Below, one piece after another: positions 54,751-63,571 of a DNA stretch of 64,000 bases. Numbering within the stretch: position 1 is the stretch's first letter; every line of letters starts with the position of its first letter. Under the pieces are notes generated by a model, which was not told the origin of the DNA, made no database searches, and saw only the letters and a program-made list of their open reading frames with translations. The position numbers and the translations under genes are program-made. This DNA comes from Hyphomicrobiales bacterium (GTDB lineage Bacteria > Pseudomonadota > Alphaproteobacteria > Rhizobiales > Beijerinckiaceae), in NCBI GenBank assembly GCA_900473415.1, contig UCLR01000007.1, forward strand, positions 124,001-188,000, in the 5' to 3' direction.

Positions 54751-55673
54751 GCCGCCGCAGCCCTCCAGAGGCCGGTCTGGAGCGTGGTCGGCGCGTAGTC
54801 CGGCCCTGACCAGCGCAGCGGCAAGGCATGGGGGCGGCGCCAGCCGCGGCCGACCCGGAAGCGCCAGAGGCGCTCCGCGCCATTCAGGCCTGCAAGCTCC
54901 GGCCCGTTCCAGACGATCTCTACCGATCCCTGCAGCTGAAGCGTCGTTCCGGTCGCGAAGTCGACGAAGAGCACGGCAGCGCGCGGCTCCTGCAGCAGAT
55001 TGCCCAGCGTGTTGAAGTAGTTGTTGCCGGCGAAGTCCGGCACCGTCAGCACGTCGCCGTCGATGCGGACGAAGCCGGGGCGGCCGCCGCGATGTGAGAT
55101 GTCGACCCCGCCGCCCGGCTGTTGCGAGTCTGCGGCGCTGGCGATGAAGAACGTGTCGGCGCCCGCGATCAGCGCTCTCGCCGCTTCGTCGAGACCGGCC
55201 AATTCTTCCGCCTTTGTGGGCGGCTCGGCACCGTCGGGTTCGCGGCTTCGAACCTGGATGTACTTGGCACAGTTGCCGAAGCTCTGCGCGACGGCGACCG
55301 TGAAGCCGCCATCGCCCACCGTCTCGATCCTACCATTGGCGCGGTTGCGGCGGCGGGTTTCGAGTTCGAGGCCGAGCAGGCCTATAGGCTGGCCGGGCCG
55401 GAAGGCGTCGGACGCCGGATCGTGCGGATGCGGCAAGGCGCTGATCCAGAGGGTGTTGGCATCGGGGCTGGTGACGAAGCCTGGCGAGCCGGTCAGCACC
55501 GTTGCCAAGGGCCAGCCGCTGCGGTCGAGCACGCCAGCGAAGAGCCAGGGCAAGTGATTGAAGAAGCCCCTGTGCTGATCCGGCATGAAGCCCCGGATGC
55601 CGCCGCCATGGGCGAAGGTGCCGGCTCGCGCCTGCGCTGCCAGTTCGCCTGCGTGGAAGGGTCCATCAATCAT
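54747..55673 (-). CDS. Pyridoxamine 5'-phosphate oxidase-fold family protein
   Basis: A 308-residue protein related to the flavin-binding split-barrel family (PNPOx-like, FAD-binding-9-linked type). Indicators: HLPWLFAGVLDRSGWPLATVLTGSPGF, a central CAKYIQVRSR, and FFIASAADSQQPGGGVDISHRGGRPGFVRIDGD with NNYFNTLGNLLQEPRAAVLFVDF. The start at MIDGPFHAG is preferred; its codons overlap the end of the GST gene by 8 bp. It is likely an operon partner of the GST and is divergent from the LysR gene. The reaction is unknown. Confidence 0.82.
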   Translation of the reverse strand: MIDGPFHAGELAAQARAGTFAHGGGIRGFMPDQHRGFFNHLPWLFAGVLDRSGWPLATVLTGSPGFVTSPDANTLWISALPHPHDPASDAFRPGQPIGLLGLELETRRRNRANGRIETVGDGGFTVAVAQSFGNCAKYIQVRSREPDGAEPPTKAEELAGLDEAARALIAGADTFFIASAADSQQPGGGVDISHRGGRPGFVRIDGDVLTVPDFAGNNYFNTLGNLLQEPRAAVLFVDFATGTTLQLQGSVEIVWNGPELAGLNGAERLWRFRVGRGWRRPHALPLRWSGPDYAPTTLQTGLWRAAAA

Positions 55674-56301
55674 CGTCGTGATCCAGCTCGGGCAAGGGGG
55701 AGGGCGGGATCGGCTTGAAGAATGGCAGGGCCTCGACACGGGCGAGCCACCGGCGCACGGCCGGATAAGTCTCCAGTGAGATGCCGCCCTCCGGGGCGTG
55801 CGCGACGTAGGAGTAGCAGGCGAGATCAGCGAGGGTCGGGTTGTCGGCCGCGAGGAAATCGCGATCGGAGAGATGCTGCTCCATGAAGGGGAGGAGCCGC
55901 GCGGCGATCCCCTTAGCCCGGCCCCTGTCGTCCTGCAGGCCGAACTGCACGATCATCCGCGCCATGGCGGGGCCGTGCATGACCTCGCCGGCGGCGATCG
56001 AAAGCCAGCGCTGAACGAGCGCGGCGCTGACGGGGTCATCCGGCAGCCAATGGCTCTCCGGCGCGTAACGTTTCACCAGATAGACCATGATCGCGTTGCT
56101 GTCGGCGAGCGTCAGCGTGCCGTCCTGGAGGACGGGTATCTGGCCGAGCGGGTTCAGCTTGCGGAACGCGGCACCCTGCCGGACCGCCGCCGGAGCCGGC
56201 TCGAACCGATAGGGCAAATCGAGCGCGCGCAGAAGCAGCTCGACGCGATGGGCATGGCCCGAGAGCGCGGTGCCGTGAAGGACGATTTCGGATGATGGCA
56301 T
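55666..56301 (-). CDS. Glutathione S-transferase family protein
   Basis: A 211-residue GST. The thioredoxin-like N-terminal domain shows SGHAHRVELLLRALDLPYRFEPA, FRKLNPLGQIPVLQDGTLTLADSNAIMVYL (cis-Pro and the Ser-rich glutathione contact). The C-terminal helical domain includes FLAADNPTLADLACYSYVAHAPEGG. AAGGGGG at proper distance supports the ATG at MPSSEIVLHG; a GTG eight codons earlier is less likely. It is transcribed divergently from the LysR regulator and precedes the PNPOx-fold gene. Confidence 0.92.
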   Translation of the reverse strand: MPSSEIVLHGTALSGHAHRVELLLRALDLPYRFEPAPAAVRQGAAFRKLNPLGQIPVLQDGTLTLADSNAIMVYLVKRYAPESHWLPDDPVSAALVQRWLSIAAGEVMHGPAMARMIVQFGLQDDRGRAKGIAARLLPFMEQHLSDRDFLAADNPTLADLACYSYVAHAPEGGISLETYPAVRRWLARVEALPFFKPIPPSPLPELDHDDD

Positions 56302-56399
56302 GGCGGCGACCCCCTTGTTCACCAAAGCATCATCGTTTCGGCAGCCGCAGGAAATCTGCTAACTTCAAAACTCAGAATTCCAGTTTCTGAAACGATGTC
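56302..56399. promoter_or_regulatory. GST / LysR divergent intergenic region
   Basis: AT-rich 98-bp spacer between the divergent starts. It contains the imperfect palindrome AAACT (56368-56372) / AGTTT (56382-56386) around an EcoRI-like GAATTC centre. This fits the T-N11-A pattern of LysR-type operators. Confidence 0.45.
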
Positions 56400-57299
56400 A
56401 TGGACCGGATCGAGGAACTCGCCATCTTCGTCGCAATCGTCGATGTCGGCAGTCTCGCCGGGGCGGCCCGACGGCTGCGCCGCTCGCGACCGGCGGTGAC
56501 GCGCGCGCTCGCAGCGCTCGAGGAGCGGGTCGGCACGCGGCTGATCGCCCGCACGACGCGGCGGCTGACGCCGAGCGATGCCGGCCGGGAACTCGCCGCC
56601 ACCGCTCGGCGGCTGGTGGCCGATTACGAGACTGCGATCGGCGTCGCTACCGCCGATCCGGTGAGTGGGCTCCTGCGGATCACGGCGCCGCTCGCCTTCG
56701 GGCGGCGGCATGTGACGCCGCTGGTTTCGGAATTCCTCGACCGCTATCCGCAGGCGCAGGTCGAACTGGTCCTCGCCGATCGCAATCTCGACCTGATCGA
56801 GGAAGATCTGCATCTCGCGATCAGGATCGGCCCCCTGCCGAATTCGCGCTTCCTTATGCGCAAGGTCGGCGAGGTGCGGCGCATCCTGGTCGCGGCGCCG
56901 TCCTATATGGCGCGCTGCCCGCCTCTGCGTCGGCCCGCCGATATCGCCGTGCATGAGACGATCGCGAGCGTCGCGGCCAACCAGACGCTACGCTGGCGTT
57001 TCGGCGGGCCACGGCAGGGCAGCGGGGTCGTGCTGACGCCGCGACTGATCGTCAATGAGATCGAGTCGGCTCTGATCGCGGCACGGGCCGGGCGGGGACT
57101 GACCCGGGCGCTCTCCTACCAGGCGGCCGACGATCTCGCCGCCGGGACGCTGGTGCGCCTGCTGCCCGAGTTCGAGCCGCCGCCGCTGCCTGTCCAGATC
57201 GTTATGCCCGGTGGGCGCCATCCACCACCGCGCGTCCGCGCCTTCATTGACCTCGCCGTCGAGAGGCTGCCGCAGCTCGCGCCGATCGGGCCCGGCTGA
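56400..57299 (+). CDS. LysR family transcriptional regulator
   Basis: A 299-residue LysR-type regulator. The winged HTH is at about residues 5-62 (GSLAGAARRLRRSRPAVTRALAALEERVGTRLIARTTRRLTPSDAGRE). The effector domain begins near residue 92 with GLLRITAPLAFGRRHVTPLV and includes DLHLAIRIGPLP. It is divergent from the GST-PNPOx-fold genes and is their likely regulator by the usual LysR arrangement. The inducer is unknown. Confidence 0.92.
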   Translation: MDRIEELAIFVAIVDVGSLAGAARRLRRSRPAVTRALAALEERVGTRLIARTTRRLTPSDAGRELAATARRLVADYETAIGVATADPVSGLLRITAPLAFGRRHVTPLVSEFLDRYPQAQVELVLADRNLDLIEEDLHLAIRIGPLPNSRFLMRKVGEVRRILVAAPSYMARCPPLRRPADIAVHETIASVAANQTLRWRFGGPRQGSGVVLTPRLIVNEIESALIAARAGRGLTRALSYQAADDLAAGTLVRLLPEFEPPPLPVQIVMPGGRHPPPRVRAFIDLAVERLPQLAPIGPG

Positions 57300-57329
57300 G
57301 ATTCCGCCGGCCGGCTGCTCCAGGTCGAC

Positions 57330-58022
57330 CTATCGCAGCGAGCCCGCGAAGCTCGTAATGGCCGATACGACCTGCCCTTCGCGTCCGATGAAGCCGTGAT
57401 AGGCGCGCGCCTGGCAGGGATTTCCGGTCGAGGTGCCGCCGTCGATCCAGAGCAGGCGGGCCTTTCCGCCGGTCCATTGCTGGAACGCGACAGCGGACTC
57501 CGGCAGCGTGACGCGACAGGTGTCCTGCTTGTGGTGGATGATGAGCGTCGGCGGCAGCCGGCCCGGATCGCCGATCATGCTGCGGGCCTCGTCCAGCATC
57601 GAGGAGGCGAAGACGATCCCGTCCGGCTTCGCACTGAGGCTTCCCGCCACCTTGAGCGCGCCCCGGCTCATCGCCACGACAATGACGCGCGGCGCGATGC
57701 TGCGCATGTATTCGACCGCCTTGGCCGGGTCGGCATTGGCATCGAGCGCGATGCTGGCGATGCCGCTGCGCGCATAGGCGGCCCGGGTGCGGATAATCCA
57801 GTTGCCGCCGCGCTCGACGCTGCCATCCGAGCCGATGCCGACATAGCCGTCGCCGCCGGTGATGAGCACGAGGCCGGCACGCGCCTTGCCAGCGGGCTTG
57901 TTCAGGAGCGCGCGGCCACCGCCGAACAGCCCTCCGCCGAGATCGACCACCTCCTCGGCGTGTGCGGCAGCGCAGGCCAGGAGCGTCGCGAAGACAAGAG
58001 ACAGCACCTTGAGAACAGACAT
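57330..58022 (-). CDS. Secreted alpha/beta hydrolase-like protein
   Basis: A 230-residue protein with a signal peptide (VLSLVFATLLACAAAHA-E). The fold suggests an alpha/beta hydrolase of the dienelactone-hydrolase type: AGLVLITGGDGYVG, the nucleophile elbow VVAMSRGALK with Ser, then LIIHHKQDTCR and a C-terminal ARAYHGFIG with a candidate His. The elbow departs from GxSxG (MSRG), so activity is not certain. It converges on the LysR gene. Confidence 0.75.
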   Translation of the reverse strand: MSVLKVLSLVFATLLACAAAHAEEVVDLGGGLFGGGRALLNKPAGKARAGLVLITGGDGYVGIGSDGSVERGGNWIIRTRAAYARSGIASIALDANADPAKAVEYMRSIAPRVIVVAMSRGALKVAGSLSAKPDGIVFASSMLDEARSMIGDPGRLPPTLIIHHKQDTCRVTLPESAVAFQQWTGGKARLLWIDGGTSTGNPCQARAYHGFIGREGQVVSAITSFAGSLR

Positions 58023-58083
58023 GCGGTAATTCCCGCTGACGCAAGGTCAGAGCTAGAGCATCCGCTCACTGGGGTAAAGCAGG

Positions 58084-59541
58084 CTAGACCGGTAGCCTGA
58101 CCGTCGCCCGCAGACCGCCGAGCGGGGAATCGCCGAGGATGATGTCGCCGCCATGGGCGCGGGCGATGTCGCGGGCAATGGCGAGGCCAAGCCCCGTGCC
58201 GCCGCCATCGACATTGCGCGCCTCGTCGAGCCGGAAGAAGGGTCGGAAGACCTCCTCGCGCTGGTCGGGCGGGATGCCAGGGCCGTCATCGTCGACCATC
58301 ACGATCAGGTAGCGCGCGTCATGGGTGGCGCGGATCGCGATGCGGTCGCCATAGCGGGCTGCGTTCGAGACGAGGTTGGTCATGAGGCGGCGGAAGGCAT
58401 CCGGCCGGATCACCACCAGCGGGTCGCCGACCACCTCGAGCTCGGTCTGGTGGCCCTGCCGCTCGGCATCGGACTTCAGGTCCTCGAGCAGGGCGCGGAT
58501 GTCGGTCTCGACAGCAGTTTCGCCGGCATCGCCGCGGGCGAAGGCGAGATAATCCTCGAGCATGCGGCTCATCTCGTCGACATCCTTCTCCAGCGCCTCG
58601 ATTTCACCGGAGCGCTCCATCAGGGCGAGCGAAAGCCGGAAGCGGGTGAGGATGGTGCGCAGATCATGGCTGACGCCGTTTAGCATAGTGGTGCGCTCGC
58701 CGATCGAGCGTTCCACGCGCCGCTTCATTTCGATGAAGGCGTTGCCTGCCCGGCGGACTTCGCGTGCGCCGCGCGGGCGGAACTCCGTCTCGCGGCCCTT
58801 GCCGAAGGCTTCTGCCGCGTCCGCGAGCCTGAGGATCGGCCGGATCTGGTTGCGCAGGAAGAGCACGGCGATGGTCAGCAGGATCAGCGAGGTGCCGATC
58901 ATCCAGATCAGGAAGATATGGCTATTGGAAGCATAGGCCGCGTTGCGCCGGGTCAGGATGCGCATCACGTCGTTGCCGAGCTTGATGCGGATCTCGATCA
59001 GGCTGGAGCGGCCGACCGTGTCGAGCCAGAAGGGGCGGGCGACCTGCTGGCTGAGCTCGGTCGAGAGCGCGTTGTCGAGCAGCGAGAAGAAGGGGCGCGG
59101 CCCCGGCGCCGGCAGGTCGGAATCGGGGATGATGTCGACATCCATGCCGAGCCGCTCGGCGGCGATACGCGACAGCGTCGCGGCGTCGGCGTCCTGCGGA
59201 TAGCTCTCATAGACATCGATCAGCATGGCGATGTCGGCCGAGACGGCCGAGGAGAGCCGCTGCGTCACCGTCTGCCAGTGCCGCTCCATGAAGACATAGG
59301 CAATGACCGACTGCAGCAGCACCACCGGCGCGATCACGATGACCAGCGCGCGCGGATAGAGCCCCTTGGGCATGTAGCGCGCGACATGCCGCATCGGCCG
59401 GCCGATGCTCCGCAGGGCCGGGCGCAGGACCCGGGCGAGTTGGCTCCGCGCCTGCTCCGCCATGGTCCCGACGCGCCCAAGCGCGGCCGCGACAAAGCGC
59501 AGCGCCGGCGGGCCCCTCCTGCCGTGCTGGAGCTGGGTCAC
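58084..59541 (-). CDS. EnvZ-like sensor histidine kinase
   Basis: A 485-residue sensor kinase. TM1 lies near residues 65-85 (ALVIVIAPVVLLQSVIAYVF) and TM2 near 200-220, with an ~115-residue periplasmic domain between. HAMP follows, then the phosphoacceptor GVSHDLRTILTRFRL. The usual Pro after HDLRT is Ile here, the rest being EnvZ-like. N-box NLVSNAARYG, DDDGPGIPP and GGTGLGLAIARDIA complete the kinase. I chose the GTG that overlaps the regulator stop (GTGA); an ATG at 59463 (MAEQARSQ) is the alternative. It forms a pair with the upstream OmpR-type regulator. Confidence 0.9.
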   Translation of the reverse strand: MTQLQHGRRGPPALRFVAAALGRVGTMAEQARSQLARVLRPALRSIGRPMRHVARYMPKGLYPRALVIVIAPVVLLQSVIAYVFMERHWQTVTQRLSSAVSADIAMLIDVYESYPQDADAATLSRIAAERLGMDVDIIPDSDLPAPGPRPFFSLLDNALSTELSQQVARPFWLDTVGRSSLIEIRIKLGNDVMRILTRRNAAYASNSHIFLIWMIGTSLILLTIAVLFLRNQIRPILRLADAAEAFGKGRETEFRPRGAREVRRAGNAFIEMKRRVERSIGERTTMLNGVSHDLRTILTRFRLSLALMERSGEIEALEKDVDEMSRMLEDYLAFARGDAGETAVETDIRALLEDLKSDAERQGHQTELEVVGDPLVVIRPDAFRRLMTNLVSNAARYGDRIAIRATHDARYLIVMVDDDGPGIPPDQREEVFRPFFRLDEARNVDGGGTGLGLAIARDIARAHGGDIILGDSPLGGLRATVRLPV

Positions 59542-60281
59542 GTCCTGTCCGTCACGAGCCGATAGCCGACGCCGCGCACGGTCTGGAGATAGAGCGGGTC
59601 GGCCGGATCGCGCTCGACCTTGCGGCGCAGCCGGTTCATCTGCACGTCGACGGTGCGGTCGTTGGCGGCGGAGCCCTGCGCCGCCAGCTCCTCGCGCGGC
59701 ACGACCTCGCCGGCGCGCTCCGAGAGCGCGGTCAGGATCTCCCGCTCGCGCTCCGTCAGCCGGATGGTCTCGTCGCCCTTGCGCAGTTCGCCGCGGGTGA
59801 GCCCATAAAGGAAGGGGCCGAAGCGGACGAAATCCGGTCGCGTGCCCGACTGTGCCGGCTCGACCACCAGCGTGCGCTTGAGGATGTTGCCGAGGCGCAG
59901 CAGCAGCTCTCGCGGCTCGAAAGGCTTGGCCAGATAATCGTCGACGCCGATCTCGAGCCCGTTGATGCGGTCTTTGCCGTCCGCCCGGGCGGTCAGCATC
60001 AGGATCGGAACGGCGGAGGCGCTGCGGAAGCGGCGGGCGAAGTCGAAGCCGTTCTCGCCCGGCATCATCACGTCGAGCACGATCGCGTCGAAGACGAGAT
60101 GGTCGAGGCGCACATCCGCGTCGGCGGCGCTCGCCGCCGTCGTGACGCGATAGCCGTTGTCGCCGAGGAAGCGGGCCAGGAGGTCCCGCAAGCGCCGGTC
60201 GTCGTCGACGACGAGAACATGCGGCGCCTCGTCGGGGAGCGGCTTGCGGGCCGGCTTCGCCAGGGTCTCCGTCGCGGTCAT
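59538..60281 (-). CDS. OmpR-family response regulator (PetR-like)
   Basis: A 247-residue two-domain regulator. The receiver has VLVVDDDRRLRDLL (acidic pocket), phospho-Asp in IVLDVMMPGENG, and TARADGKDRINGLEIGVDDYLAKPFEPREL (Thr, Lys). The winged-helix output includes RLTEREREILTALSERAGEVVPREELA and DRTVDVQMNRLRRKVERDP, ending VRGVGYRL. It is coupled to the histidine kinase gene and lies 84 bp after the MarR-type gene. By this arrangement it resembles PetR of Rhodobacter and its rhizobial counterparts. Confidence 0.93.
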   Translation of the reverse strand: MTATETLAKPARKPLPDEAPHVLVVDDDRRLRDLLARFLGDNGYRVTTAASAADADVRLDHLVFDAIVLDVMMPGENGFDFARRFRSASAVPILMLTARADGKDRINGLEIGVDDYLAKPFEPRELLLRLGNILKRTLVVEPAQSGTRPDFVRFGPFLYGLTRGELRKGDETIRLTEREREILTALSERAGEVVPREELAAQGSAANDRTVDVQMNRLRRKVERDPADPLYLQTVRGVGYRLVTDRT

Positions 60282-60365
60282 CTACACTCCTTTGATCGCG
60301 CGCCTCTCGTCCAGGCGCGCTCGCAGTGCCGTCGACCCATAGCACAACGCATAGGGCCGGTCCCG

Positions 60366-60869
60366 TCAGGGCTTGCCGAGGAGGCGCTCCACCTTTGGCC
60401 GTTCGGACGGGTCGATCAGGGCGGAGAGATATTGCGCCGCCGTCGCGGCAGCTTCGGGGCCGACGCTCTCCAAGGCGCGATTGATGCGCTCGGCCTGCAG
60501 GCGCACGAGCCTGAGCGCCAGGTCCTGGCCGGCAGCCGTGGTGTGGAGATGGCGCTGGCGCTTGTCCAGGCGGCCGGTGCGCTGCTCGATATAGCCTTTC
60601 TCGACCAGCTCCTTGAGCACGCGGTTCAGGCTCTGCTTGGTGATCTGCAGGATGTCGAGCAGCTCGGCGATGGTGAGCCCCGGCCGCCGCTGCACGAAAT
60701 GCAGTACGCGGTGATGGGCGCGGCCGAAGCCGTAATCGGCTAGGATACGGTCGGGGTCGCCGACGAAATCGCGATAGGCGAAGAACAGCAGCTCGATCAG
60801 GTCATGCGGCACGGTCTCGGTCGAGGACCGCGGCGGGGCGATTTCGGGATCGGGGCGTACCAGGGTCAA
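60366..60869 (-). CDS. MarR family regulator (PetP-like)
   Basis: A 167-residue MarR-type winged-helix protein. The HTH region is RPGLTIAELLDILQITKQSLNRVLKELVEKGYIEQRTG followed by the wing DKRQRHLHTTAAG. The start is uncertain: no ATG is present, and the TTG at 60869 has GGAG six bases upstream, better than the TTG at 60881. It lies upstream of the OmpR-type regulator on the same strand and is divergent from ilvE, an order seen in related alphaproteobacteria (PetP-PetR). A TTGACA (60900-60905) in the divergent spacer is a candidate -35 for ilvE. Confidence 0.85.
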   Translation of the reverse strand: MTLVRPDPEIAPPRSSTETVPHDLIELLFFAYRDFVGDPDRILADYGFGRAHHRVLHFVQRRPGLTIAELLDILQITKQSLNRVLKELVEKGYIEQRTGRLDKRQRHLHTTAAGQDLALRLVRLQAERINRALESVGPEAAATAAQYLSALIDPSERPKVERLLGKP

Positions 60870-61052
60870 ATGCCGCTCCAAAAATTTAGGTAAGCCTTAT
60901 TGACATATCTCAGACGGAAGATTACCGGTCAAGCGCGTCGGGCGAACGATTATTTCAAAGTCGCTCGTTAAGGTGCAGTTTTGGACCCGTCCTTGTGTTG
61001 CGGGAAAGGCTGTGCCGAAGTCCGACGCGGTATGCATCCAGGAGAAGGTCCC

Positions 61053-61940
61053 ATGTCAGTCATTCCTTTCGACCAGCGCGACGGCGTCATCTGGTTCGAC
61101 GGCAAGATCGTGCCGTGGAAGGATGCGAAGATTCACGTACTGACCCACGGGCTTCACTATGGTTCCTGCGTGTTCGAGGGCGAGCGCTCCTATGACGGTG
61201 TGATCTACAAGTGCACCGAGCATACCAAGCGCTTCCACAAGTCGGCCGAAATCATGGATTTCACGATCCCCTATTCGGTCGCCGAGATCGACGCTGCCAA
61301 GTATCTTTGCCTCAAGGAGAACGGGCTCAAGGACGCTTATGTTCGCCCCGTGGCCTGGCGCGGCTCTGAGATGATGGCCGTCTCGGGCATGAACAACTCG
61401 ATCCATACCGCGATCGCGGTGTGGGAGTGGCCGAGCATGTTCGATATGGCGCAGAAGCTGAAGGGCATCCGCCTGGATGTTGCCGATTACCGCCGGCCCG
61501 ATCCGGCCTGCGCGCCGGTCCATGCCAAGGCGGCGGGCCTCTACATGATCTGCTCGCTCTCCAAGCATAAGGCCGAGCGTGCCGGCTATGCCGACGCGAT
61601 GATGCTCGATTGGGAAGGCAATGTCGCCGAATGCACCGGCGCCAACATCTTCTTCATCAAGGACGGCGTGATCCATACGCCGCTCGCCGACCGCTTCCTC
61701 AACGGCATCACCCGCCAGTCGGTGATCGATCTGTGCAAGCAGCGCGGTTTCGAGGTCGTGGAGCGCCGTATCCGTCCGGAGGAGCTCGAGGGCTTCAGCG
61801 AGTGCTTCATCACCGGCTCGGCTGCCGAGGTGACGCTCGTCTCCGAGGTCGGCCCCTACAACTTCATCACCGGCAATATGGGCAAGGTGATCATGGAAGA
61901 CTATTCGGCGGCGGTGAAGCCGACGTCGAAGGCGGCGTGA
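61053..61940 (+). CDS. ilvE: Branched-chain amino acid aminotransferase
   Basis: A 295-residue class IV (D-amino-acid-type fold) PLP enzyme for the last step of Leu, Ile and Val synthesis. Features: WFDGKIVPWKDAKIHVLTHGLHYGSCVFEGER, RPVAWRGSEMM, the PLP Lys in HAKAAGLYMICSL, and ECTGANIFFIKDGVIHTPL and GSAAEVTLVSEVG for the cofactor phosphate. GGAGAAGG supports the ATG at MSVIPFDQ; the reading frame upstream is non-coding. It is divergent from the MarR gene. Confidence 0.94.
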   Translation: MSVIPFDQRDGVIWFDGKIVPWKDAKIHVLTHGLHYGSCVFEGERSYDGVIYKCTEHTKRFHKSAEIMDFTIPYSVAEIDAAKYLCLKENGLKDAYVRPVAWRGSEMMAVSGMNNSIHTAIAVWEWPSMFDMAQKLKGIRLDVADYRRPDPACAPVHAKAAGLYMICSLSKHKAERAGYADAMMLDWEGNVAECTGANIFFIKDGVIHTPLADRFLNGITRQSVIDLCKQRGFEVVERRIRPEELEGFSECFITGSAAEVTLVSEVGPYNFITGNMGKVIMEDYSAAVKPTSKAA

Positions 61941-61953
61941 TCCAGCGCCAATG

Positions 61954-62020
61954 ATGCCCGGGCCTGCCTCGGGCATTTCCTGAACAAACTTCCCGGGTCG
62001 CGCCGAGCGTGGCCCGGGAA
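61954..62020. terminator. Tandem hairpins between ilvE and DUF1176 gene
   Basis: Hairpin 1 is ATGCCCG (61954-61960) / CGGGCAT (61970-61976) followed by TTCC. Hairpin 2 is TTCCCGGG (61990-61997) / CCCGGGAA (62013-62020). They lie between convergent genes and could serve both directions. A smaller palindrome GGAACC-TAGC-GGTTCC overlaps the stop of the DUF1176 gene. Confidence 0.65.
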
Positions 62021-62029
62021 AGGCGGAAC

Positions 62030-63118
62030 CTAGCGGTTCCTGCTCCGATAGAGCGTGATCCAATCGTCCGGCACGATGCCGCGGCACTCGCCCATCATGG
62101 CGAGTTCGGTCTGCTCGAAGCGCTCGCCCGTCCAGGCATAGCCGCCGCTGACGCCGCAATCCCCGATGCCGCGCCCCTTGGAGAAGAAGGCGAGATGGCC
62201 GGTGCGCGGGTCGAAGCTGGCATTCGTCAACTCGTTGCCGTCATTGCCCTCGCCATTCGGGAAGCGCATCGGCGCCGCCTTGCCGGGCTCGTTCTCAGGC
62301 ATGATGAAGAACGACGAGGACAGGTTGTAGGCGCCGCGCGAGCAGGAGAGGGCGACGAGCATGCGCTTGTTGCCGAGCGCCCAGGCTGAATCGCTCTCGG
62401 CAAGGTCGGAGGCGTCCTCGCAAGCATCGGGGGCGCGCTTCTTCAGCTCGGCGCGCATGAGCGCGGCCTGTGGCGCGGCCGCCTTCTTGTCGAGCATCGG
62501 CGGCGCGGGCACGGCGGTCACGACCGGCAGCGCCGGCGCGGGCGGCACGGTCGCGTTCGCACCCTTGCGGACGAGCGCGGTGGTGGTGCCGATCCGGCCC
62601 TGCTGTTCATCGATCCAGAGCATTGCCGCGACGGAGCCGGCGAGCGAAATGCTGCCCGTGACGCCTGGCGCGGTCACAATGAGCTTCGTCGCCTTGCGCG
62701 CGGCCTCGATCAGCACAGCCGTGTCCTCGGCCGAGAAGGTCAGTGTCGCGACCTCGCCATCGCCATCACTGCCGAGGGGCAGAGACTTGCCGCCGGGCGG
62801 AAAGGGGGAGCCGTCGAGCTTGAGTTGGGCGGTGGTCGGCGGCTTCTTCGATTCGCCGCGCAGCCTGAGCGCAAGGCGCGGGGCACTGTCCGGGCCGGCG
62901 GCTCGCTCGATGCGCAGATAGGCGACCGTTGCGAAGGCATCGGCGGGCAGCGACAGGGCCGCGCAGGTCTTGACGTTGTCGCAGCCGGCCATCCAGTCGC
63001 GGAACGTCTTCGGCTCCGGTGCCGCAGCGAGAGCGAGCGTCGGAAGCAGGGCCAGGGCGGCGCCGAGCGCAGAGCCCTTCAAGCGATCAGGGCGCCTGTT
63101 CCCAGCGCTGCGCGGCAT
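62030..63118 (-). CDS. DUF1176 domain secreted protein
   Basis: A 362-residue exported protein with a basic start and signal peptide (GAALALLPTLALAAA). DUF1176 marks are FRDWMAGCDNVKTCAALSL near the start, repeated Cys pairs, and the C-terminal DCGVSGGYAWTGERFEQTELAMMGECRGI. GGGGGAAG precedes the ATG at 63118, which makes it overlap moaE by 32 bp; a TTG at 63082 is a weaker alternative. The family is periplasmic and of unknown function. Sharing a transcript with moaE may be accidental. Confidence 0.85.
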   Translation of the reverse strand: MPRSAGNRRPDRLKGSALGAALALLPTLALAAAPEPKTFRDWMAGCDNVKTCAALSLPADAFATVAYLRIERAAGPDSAPRLALRLRGESKKPPTTAQLKLDGSPFPPGGKSLPLGSDGDGEVATLTFSAEDTAVLIEAARKATKLIVTAPGVTGSISLAGSVAAMLWIDEQQGRIGTTTALVRKGANATVPPAPALPVVTAVPAPPMLDKKAAAPQAALMRAELKKRAPDACEDASDLAESDSAWALGNKRMLVALSCSRGAYNLSSSFFIMPENEPGKAAPMRFPNGEGNDGNELTNASFDPRTGHLAFFSKGRGIGDCGVSGGYAWTGERFEQTELAMMGECRGIVPDDWITLYRSRNR

Positions 63119-63551
63119 CGTCGTCTTCCCCCTTGGCCTCGACCCAGCCACCAAGCGTGCCGTCGATGCGGTGCTCGCGCTTCCAGAATGGGGCGCGGGT
63201 CTTGAGATAGTCCATCATGAAATCCGCGGCCTCGAAGGCGGCGCGGCGGTGCGCGGAGGCGGCAAGCACCAGCACGATCTGATCGCCCGGCCGGATCAAC
63301 CCGTAGCGATGGATCGCGACGAGGCCCATCAGCGGCCAGCGCGCCGCGGCCTCGGCGGCGACGCGGCCGATCTCCGCCTCCGCCATGCCGGGATAGTGCT
63401 CGAGCTCGAGACCTGCGAGCGTGCCGTTCTCGTCGCGGCAAAGGCCGGCGAAGGAGACGACGGCGCCGATATCGGCCCGGCCGGCGCTGAGCGCATCAAT
63501 CTCGTCCTGAAGCGAGAAATCCTCGTGCTGGATGCGGATGAGCGGGGTCAT
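63087..63551 (-). CDS. moaE: Molybdopterin synthase catalytic subunit
   Basis: A 154-residue MoaE, which with thiocarboxylated MoaD makes molybdopterin from cyclic pyranopterin phosphate. Motifs: GAVVSFAGLCRDENG, LELEHYPGMAEAEI, AIHRYGLIRPGDQIVLVLAASAHRRAAFEAADFMMDYLKTRAPFWKRE (the active-site Lys lies here). moaD lies upstream on the same strand, separated by 162 bp with an inverted-repeat element. Confidence 0.95.
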   Translation of the reverse strand: MTPLIRIQHEDFSLQDEIDALSAGRADIGAVVSFAGLCRDENGTLAGLELEHYPGMAEAEIGRVAAEAAARWPLMGLVAIHRYGLIRPGDQIVLVLAASAHRRAAFEAADFMMDYLKTRAPFWKREHRIDGTLGGWVEAKGEDDDAAQRWEQAP

Positions 63552-63571
63552 GGCTCGATCCTTGTCAATCT

